From a virus, in IMG/VR virus record IMGVR_UViG_3300009136_000007, positions 1 through 55,953 of that record: a DNA stretch of 55,953 nucleotides; one strand, 5' to 3'. This document shows positions 51,994 to 55,953 of this stretch, one piece after another. How positions within the stretch are numbered: the first letter of the stretch is position 1; every line of letters begins with the position of its first letter. Made by a program: the position numbers and the translations under genes. The notes beneath the pieces were generated by a model. The model had not been told where the DNA came from and did not search any database. It saw nothing but the letters and a program-made list of their open reading frames with translations.

Positions 51994-52517
51994 AAGGTCT
52001 TTAAGGTTGCAGCAGGTATTTCATATTTTCCTTTAATAGCATCTAAACTTCCCCCTGCTTTTAAGAAAGCTTTAGCTTTTTCTAACGCTTGACCCTCTAA
52101 TTTAGGTTTTGCTTTAGCTGTTTTACCGTGACTATTCACGGCATCACTGTCTTGAGTATCATCAATTAGAAATAAATTTCCAAGAGCATACTTTTTTCCA
52201 TAACTAGAAGCACTACCAAACTTCTGAGGCATTTGCATACCTTTCTGATCTAAATCAATACCGACGACAGCAGTCGCGTGTATAGCATTACTTTGACCAT
52301 CAGTTACAGTAGCTTTAGACTCTAATATTGGAAATGGATCCGTAGATATTAATGACTCGCTAATTGTAACTGATACTCCTAACTCTAATAGAAAGGGCTT
52401 TGTTGCTTCAAGAATGTCTTCGGCTGATCTGAAGTTGTATTTACCGAAGGAGTTAAATCTGGATTTTTTAGATTTAAACTTTGTTTGGATAGTAGCTAAT
52501 TTTTCGTTTATATTCAT
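51990..52517 (-). CDS. ERF-family single-strand annealing protein
   Basis: A 175-residue recombinase. It starts MNINEKLATIQTKFKSKKSR, then the family core FRSAEDILEATKPFLLELG (29-47) and the diagnostic KFGSASSYGKKYALGNLFLI with DDTQD (99-123). The C-terminus is a short helical domain. ERF proteins anneal complementary single strands, circularising or concatemerising phage DNA. Coupled (ATGA) with the exonuclease; together a Red-like system that helps replication of a genome with redundant ends. Confidence 0.85.
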   Translation of the reverse strand: MNINEKLATIQTKFKSKKSRFNSFGKYNFRSAEDILEATKPFLLELGVSVTISESLISTDPFPILESKATVTDGQSNAIHATAVVGIDLDQKGMQMPQKFGSASSYGKKYALGNLFLIDDTQDSDAVNSHGKTAKAKPKLEGQALEKAKAFLKAGGSLDAIKGKYEIPAATLKTL

Positions 52518-52591
52518 TCGTTTGTTTTTAAATTGCTTATTATTATAATTACATATTTTGATTAAGTTTTACGGCTTATTTTGCATTTAAC

Positions 52592-53353
52592 TTAAAGATA
52601 ATCAAGCACTTGCGAGTGATCTACATTATCAATTAGTTTTTGTACTGCCGACTTTTTTAGCTCACTTACACGTACATAATTACTGTTACCTTCTATATTT
52701 AATTCTGCCGCTATTTCTTTAGCAGAATGCTTTTCACAGTCTAAACCGTAACTTAATCTTAATACCTCGTATTCTTTTTCGTTTAGATGTTTTTGCAATA
52801 AACCTTTTAAGTATATATTTAACAACTGTATATTGTAAGGTTCTGACTTATCAGGTATTTGATACATCATATTCTCGTCATCGTCATTAGTAACTTGAGC
52901 GTCTATAGATAAAAATACGGAATTAAAAAACATAGCAACCATTTTTTTATCTTTAGGGTTTTTACGTATCTCATTTAGTTTATGTTCTGGTATACGTATG
53001 TCTCCCCTATTGATGTCTATACGTCTTCTAATGGCTCCTTTTATACGTTTCGACAGAAAGCTTTTCAAAGTTTTTTCTGGATCATCAGACTCAACAACTC
53101 TTAGTATCTCTAATTTGTCAACAGCTTTAACTAAAGCTTCACTACCTATTTGTATTAAATCATTTATAGATAAAACACCTGAAGCTTGCTGTGATGTTGA
53201 AAACTTTCGAGCTAAATTTTCTACTAATGGTAAAAACTTAACTATAAGTTCGTCTCTAGTATACTCGTCCCAGAATTTACCTTCGATATTTACTATAGAT
53301 GTTTTAACATCTTCTTTATATCTGATGTAGTTTTGTATGTTATATTTCTTCAT
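52592..53353 (-). CDS. RNA polymerase sigma factor, sigma-70 family
   Basis: A 253-residue phage sigma factor. Region 2 (about 34-112): FLPLVENLARKF, DLIQIGSEALVKAVDKLE, FLSKRIKGAIRRRI. A RIPEH motif (120-124) marks the following sigma-3-like linker. Region 4 (about 183-242): helix-turn-helix with LNEKEYEVLRLSYGLDCEKH and SAKEIAAELNIEGNSNYVRV. It should redirect host RNA polymerase to phage promoters. No phage RNA polymerase was found, so it is a central timing factor. The start overlaps the end of a 46-residue gene. Confidence 0.85.
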   Translation of the reverse strand: MKKYNIQNYIRYKEDVKTSIVNIEGKFWDEYTRDELIVKFLPLVENLARKFSTSQQASGVLSINDLIQIGSEALVKAVDKLEILRVVESDDPEKTLKSFLSKRIKGAIRRRIDINRGDIRIPEHKLNEIRKNPKDKKMVAMFFNSVFLSIDAQVTNDDDENMMYQIPDKSEPYNIQLLNIYLKGLLQKHLNEKEYEVLRLSYGLDCEKHSAKEIAAELNIEGNSNYVRVSELKKSAVQKLIDNVDHSQVLDYL

Positions 53354-53480
53354 AATTAACTGGTAAGTTATTAATAATATCTTGTTCTAGTTTTTCTACT
53401 TTATTTATCAAGTATGTGTTATCTGATTGTACTACTTTTAATATAGTTTTTATTTCCTCTATTCTTTCTAAAGTAGTCAT
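53340..53480 (-). CDS. Small coiled-coil protein (46 aa)
   Basis: A 46-residue gene bridging the HTH gene (ATGA overlap at 53477-53480) and the sigma gene (14-base overlap). MTTLERIEEIKTILKVVQSD with INKVEKLEQDIINNL forms an amphipathic helix. A possible sigma-binding peptide or anti-sigma by position, but nothing in the sequence proves it. Overlaps at both ends support it as real. Confidence 0.55.
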   Translation of the reverse strand: MTTLERIEEIKTILKVVQSDNTYLINKVEKLEQDIINNLPVNYEEI

Positions 53481-54097
53481 AGTTGCTGATTTAAAAGTTC
53501 TTTTTCTTTCTTAAGTTCATTACTCATGTTTCTATGTATTGTTCTAGCCGAGCAACTAAGTAAATTAGCTAGTCTAGTTATTGTTATTTTTTTACCTAAT
53601 TCATTAATATCTAACATGCATTGATATATATCATCTTCATGTATCTTTTTACTTTTACCGACCATAGCTCCAACTATAATCATTTTTTCCTTGGTAGATA
53701 AACCGCTACCATCTCTGAATATTATTTTTCTTAATTTATTCTTTGGTGGTTGTTCTAAATCTAACATGCTAACCTCATAAACTATACTATTTAAACTATG
53801 TTTATTAATAGTAAAAGTTACAAAGCCAGAGATCTTGTTACAGATATGTTTAGCTAAATCATTAAAGCCGTCAGGATCTAGCTGAGGGTTTAAATACCAT
53901 AAAACCAATAGATGCCATTTTAAACTACGGTATGTAGTTATTTTAGCTTTACTCCTAAACAACTCGTAACATTGATAAGTCCCATCTACGTAGTAACTAC
54001 CCCAAGAATAAACTTCAGTAGGTTTATCTGTTGTAGGACTACGTCTGTAGACTATCTTTCTTCGATGTAAGTATTCTAGGTTTCTTATGTGTGACAT
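53477..54097 (-). CDS. HTH DNA-binding protein, possible regulator or replication initiator
   Basis: A 206-residue basic protein. The C-terminus (about 170-205) has a clear helix-turn-helix: KKITITRLANLLSCSARTIH followed by RNMSNELKKE. The N-terminal part includes an aromatic, Arg-rich stretch (YLHRRKIVYRRSPTTDKPTE) and a folded middle. The ATG sits inside the dyad element 54091-54134, and a second copy of that element precedes the rightward arm. It may therefore regulate itself and the late arm, or start replication at the dyads. The function is inferred; the motif is seen. Confidence 0.65.
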   Translation of the reverse strand: MSHIRNLEYLHRRKIVYRRSPTTDKPTEVYSWGSYYVDGTYQCYELFRSKAKITTYRSLKWHLLVLWYLNPQLDPDGFNDLAKHICNKISGFVTFTINKHSLNSIVYEVSMLDLEQPPKNKLRKIIFRDGSGLSTKEKMIIVGAMVGKSKKIHEDDIYQCMLDINELGKKITITRLANLLSCSARTIHRNMSNELKKEKELLNQQL

Positions 54098-54134
54098 TAG
54101 CCCCCTACTATTTAATATTAGGGGCTGTTGTCAC
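54091..54134 (-). promoter_or_regulatory. 44-bp dyad element over the HTH start codon, right copy
   Basis: On the minus strand: GTGACA-AC-AGCCCC, an A/T-rich centre, GGGGCT-AA-TGTCAC; two 6-bp arms on each side of a 2x2 mismatch. In RNA, the HTH AUG (54097) would lie in the 3' arm and the stop of the 45-residue upstream gene in the loop. It shares 21 of 24 bases with the left copy (687-731) in the conserved half. Operator, autoregulatory RNA hairpin or origin are all possible. Confidence 0.65.
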
Positions 54135-54245
54135 AGTTCCTGTTTTATTTAAGTTACAGAAAATAATATTTTCTTTTAAGAAAATTGTTTTAGACTGTAA
54201 TTCTTCCTGTCTTAACTTTTCGAATAATTGTTTTGTTTTACCCAT
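54108..54245 (-). CDS. Leader-like small protein (45 aa)
   Basis: A 45-residue gene directly ahead of the HTH gene. MGKTKQLFEKLRQEELQSKT, then a hydrophobic/aromatic IFLKENIIFCN, and a Thr-rich end. Its last codons form the 5' arm and loop of the dyad element, and its TAG lies 10 bases before the HTH ATG. Ribosomes finishing it would open the hairpin and could allow translation of the HTH gene, a classic coupling layout. Whether the peptide itself matters is unknown. Confidence 0.5.
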   Translation of the reverse strand: MGKTKQLFEKLRQEELQSKTIFLKENIIFCNLNKTGTVTTAPNIK

Positions 54246-54249
54246 TTTT

Positions 54250-54471
54250 TCAAAATGTTATTAGTTTTAATCTTCTATTATATTTAGTTAAAAGCTTTGC
54301 TTTTACCTCTATGTTACCGCTTATGATAGTTATATTCTTGTTGTAACTATATTCGCTTCTTAAAGACGCGTTAACTATCTCGTTATGTAGAGACGTTATT
54401 CTGCTGCTCAGAAACTCTACGTGGTTTGCTTTTCTTTTTTTGTGTTTGTACCTTTGTATTAACCTTTGCAT
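54250..54471 (-). CDS. Small basic hypothetical protein (73 aa)
   Basis: A 73-residue Lys/Arg-rich protein. Basic N-terminal helix (MQRLIQRYKHKKRKANHVEF), then VNASLRSEYSYNKNITIISG and a C-terminal strand (KYNRRLKLITF). It overlaps the glycosylase gene by 13 bases. The charge suggests nucleic-acid binding; no family recognised. Confidence 0.55.
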   Translation of the reverse strand: MQRLIQRYKHKKRKANHVEFLSSRITSLHNEIVNASLRSEYSYNKNITIISGNIEVKAKLLTKYNRRLKLITF

Positions 54472-54953
54472 AATTCGTTGATGTTAGATGGACGTATAAT
54501 TTTCTGCTCATTTTTGTTTCTTATGTTTTGTTTTTCTTGTTCGTAATAATTCCAGTAAGCTAACAGGCTATTGTCACTTACTTTGTACTCTTCAGGCATA
54601 CACTGTGGTGGTTCTGTAAAACCGTTATCAGGCATACCAACAGGCGGTTTAGCCAATGCTTCACGACATTTTTCAATACTCATATGATACTTATTGTATC
54701 TAACTGTGTATTCTTTGCCGATAGCAAGCATGTGCTCATATAACCAGTTGTAATGATGTATACTTTCCCGCACCCAAATTGTAGACGGATGGTTTAGATG
54801 TGCTTTTTTATAAGGTACATTATCTCCATTGTCATATGCGTGATGCGCCGTGCAAAGCATTTGAGCACATTCTAAGATCATTTTGACTTTGTGTTTGTCA
54901 TAGAAGTAGCTAGCAGCTTTAACTGGGTTTGGGTGTAGGTAAAATATATTCAT
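54459..54953 (-). CDS. Pyrimidine-dimer DNA glycosylase/lyase family protein
   Basis: A 164-residue protein of the endonuclease V / pyrimidine-dimer glycosylase type. MNIFYLHPNPVKAASYFYDK is followed by HKVKMILECAQMLCTAHHA, the family start (no residue after the leader Met before the active N-terminal segment). NHPSTIWVRESIHHYNWLYE (about 53-72) is the central helix. Such enzymes excise UV damage and are common in sunlit marine phages. Related proteins also act on other lesions, so the exact substrate is not certain. Overlaps its neighbours at both ends by a few bases. Confidence 0.75.
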   Translation of the reverse strand: MNIFYLHPNPVKAASYFYDKHKVKMILECAQMLCTAHHAYDNGDNVPYKKAHLNHPSTIWVRESIHHYNWLYEHMLAIGKEYTVRYNKYHMSIEKCREALAKPPVGMPDNGFTEPPQCMPEEYKVSDNSLLAYWNYYEQEKQNIRNKNEQKIIRPSNINELCKG

Positions 54954-55177
54954 TATAGCTTTTTAAAGTTAGAGTTGTTAAATATGTATTTATGGAAAGC
55001 TTTGCCAATAGACTTTGCTTTTCTTATTTTCTTAATGATTTTAGGGTTCACATCGTCGTATTCGTATGAAGCTCCGCTTTTATAAAATACTAATAATTTT
55101 CGTGATGCATAAGTATATCGTAGTGATGATACAAAGCTTGATTCAACTCCTAGGTATTCTGTTTTAACTTTTGTCAT
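54953..55177 (-). CDS. KTSC-domain protein (74 aa)
   Basis: A 74-residue protein with the KTSC pattern: ESSFVSSLRYTYASRKLLVF, YKSGASYEYDDV, then KSIGKAFHKYI. KTSC miniproteins are frequent in phages and bacteria; a role in RNA/DNA binding has been suggested but not proven here. Coupled by ATGA to the gene at 55174. Confidence 0.75.
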   Translation of the reverse strand: MTKVKTEYLGVESSFVSSLRYTYASRKLLVFYKSGASYEYDDVNPKIIKKIRKAKSIGKAFHKYIFNNSNFKKL

Positions 55178-55464
55178 AATCTTTCTAGTTTATCTATTAA
55201 TTTATTTAGTTTATCGTTTACTTTAATTGCTTTTTCATACTCTTCATTTTCTTCACACTGTGACAATAGCTTGCTAAGATCAGCTATTTCTTGTTGTAGT
55301 ATTTCTTTTTGATCCATACCGAAAATTTTATCACCGTACTCAACCTCAAGACTACCGCCAGATTGTTTTACTTGCTCGATAAATTGCTTATCAAACTCTG
55401 CTTGTCTTGTTAACAACTTTTGGAAAATAATTTCCGCAAGCTTTTCCATTTGTTCTTCTGTCAT
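55174..55464 (-). CDS. Coiled-coil hypothetical protein (96 aa)
   Basis: A 96-residue acidic helical protein, MTEEQMEKLAEIIFQKLLTR at the start and KEILQQEIADLSKLLSQCEE near the middle, ending with NDKLNKLIDKLERL. Preceded by copy B of the repeated promoter-like element (55492-55516), 27 bases before the ATG, so it probably heads a transcription unit that includes the KTSC and glycosylase genes. Function unknown. Confidence 0.65.
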   Translation of the reverse strand: MTEEQMEKLAEIIFQKLLTRQAEFDKQFIEQVKQSGGSLEVEYGDKIFGMDQKEILQQEIADLSKLLSQCEENEEYEKAIKVNDKLNKLIDKLERL

Positions 55465-55491
55465 TTAATATATTTTTATACCTATATTATC

Positions 55492-55516
55492 CTTTAGTGA
55501 TCGTATTTTGTTTGTA
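55492..55516 (-). promoter_or_regulatory. Putative early promoter/operator, copy B
   Basis: In the gene direction: TACAAACAAAATACGATCAC then TAAAG and GATAAT, 27 bases before the ATG at 55464. It matches copy A (51223-51248) at all but one inserted base. The flanking ATAAT is also shared. Likely recognised by one specific regulator or sigma factor. Confidence 0.6.
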
Positions 55517-55571
55517 AACGTAATTGTTTACTTTTTTATAATTTTGTAAGTATATATGTTTACTTTGCAAA

Positions 55572-55742
55572 TTATTCTTCATAAAAATCTTTTATTGTTT
55601 TAGGGTGGTAACCCATAGCTCTTACTATTTCTATCCATAGCTCATGAAGTTCTTCAAGCTTTACATCTGAATGATCTACTTGAGTAGATATTTCTTTATT
55701 ATAGTAATTTAATGTTATTTTTAATGGTTGTTGTTCGCTCAT
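55572..55742 (-). CDS. Small acidic hypothetical protein (56 aa)
   Basis: A 56-residue gene: MSEQQPLKITLNYYNKEIST, an acidic helix (VDHSDVKLEELHELWIEIVR), and AMGYHPKTIKDFYEE. The strand-helix-helix pattern and the A/T leader (ATAAAATT before ATG) support a real gene. It ends about 55 bases before promoter copy B. Not recognised as any known family. Confidence 0.6.
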   Translation of the reverse strand: MSEQQPLKITLNYYNKEISTQVDHSDVKLEELHELWIEIVRAMGYHPKTIKDFYEE

Positions 55743-55754
55743 AATTTTATTATT

Positions 55755-55953
55755 TTAGTGAAATATTAATCCTACTTTGTTTGTCTTGTTGAACCACTTT
55801 GTTGCCATTAAGTCAACAGATGAAGCATCAGTATAACCAGCAGATAAAAGATCGCTGACATTAGAAAATATTTTGGTGTGTCTGTGTTTTCTTTCATTTA
55901 CTAAGTGTTTTTGTTTACCTGAATCGCTGAATATAATGTCAAAGTTACTAGGC
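55755..55953 (-). CDS. Small hypothetical protein, cut by the window edge (66 aa if circular)
   Basis: An open frame without a start codon in the window, reading PSNFDIIFSDSGKQKHLVNE in, and ending TKWFNKTNKVGLIFH. If base 55953 is joined to base 1, the codon made from bases 2, 1 and 55953 on the minus strand is ATG, giving a 66-residue protein MPSNF.... It is basic, with a short helix (SDLLSAGYTDASSVDLMAT). Function unknown; its value lies in linking the two ends of the sequence. Confidence 0.6.
   Translation of the reverse strand, partial: PSNFDIIFSDSGKQKHLVNERKHRHTKIFSNVSDLLSAGYTDASSVDLMATKWFNKTNKVGLIFH

Noticed and set aside
1-55953. tRNA genes
   Set aside because: No cloverleaf with a TTC-loop and acceptor stem was noticed on either strand by eye; a dedicated scan was not possible.
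1-55953. Lysogeny genes or diversity-generating retroelement
   Set aside because: No integrase, excisionase or reverse transcriptase motif seen; the HTH protein alone does not show a temperate lifestyle.

Overview
The window looks like one essentially complete genome of a tailed phage with a short (podovirus-type) tail. Its host is probably a member of the Bacteroidota, most likely a marine flavobacterium. The host call rests on four things seen here: AT-rich DNA; start codons preceded by A/T-only leaders instead of Shine-Dalgarno sequences; tail fibres built from NVGIGTTSP-type repeats with an S74 chaperone; and a gene set of the kind seen in marine Bacteroidota phages. No integrase, prophage repressor, tRNA gene, CRISPR array, DNA polymerase or RNA polymerase was recognised.

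Layout. Two convergent arms meet at a strong terminator near 42.65 kb. The rightward arm (about 0.8-42.6 kb) starts with small basic proteins and receptor-binding or tail-fibre proteins (1.7-8.5 kb). A chaperonin cassette follows, with groEL before groES (8.6-10.4 kb), then a set of small proteins that includes a holin (10.4-14 kb) and a two-domain GroES-like protein. Next comes the packaging and head module: small terminase candidate, large terminase, portal, scaffold candidate and major capsid protein (14-21.6 kb). Connector, tail and internal virion proteins follow (21.7-41.4 kb), ending in a 2773-residue giant protein. The arm closes with an M15-type endolysin, a membrane protein and two more basic miniproteins.

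The leftward arm (about 55.95-42.7 kb, plus 418-188) encodes nucleotide metabolism, replication and recombination, repair and regulation. It holds a class I ribonucleotide reductase (nrdA, nrdB), a thymidylate-synthase-family enzyme with the Asp signature of dCMP hydroxymethylases, two MazG-type pyrophosphohydrolase candidates (one fused to a GIY-YIG-like domain), a resolvase-like nuclease, and a TOPRIM primase-helicase. It also holds SSB, an exonuclease and an ERF annealing protein, a sigma factor, an HTH protein and a pyrimidine-dimer glycosylase. Many genes overlap by ATGA or TAATG, and at least ten genes shorter than 60 codons are listed here.

The two ends fit together. Joining base 55953 to base 1 creates an ATG exactly in frame with the leftward gene that runs off the right edge. 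The genome is therefore probably circular or circularly permuted, with one divergent control region at 419-798. The most striking unexplained signal is a dyad-symmetric element of about 45 bp present twice in the same orientation relative to its downstream gene: at 687-731 ahead of the rightward arm, and at 54091-54134 over the start codon of the HTH gene. A second repeated signal, a likely promoter, lies ahead of ssb and of the 96-residue gene near 55.5 kb. Together with the phage sigma factor, these suggest a phage-specific regulatory circuit joining the two arms.
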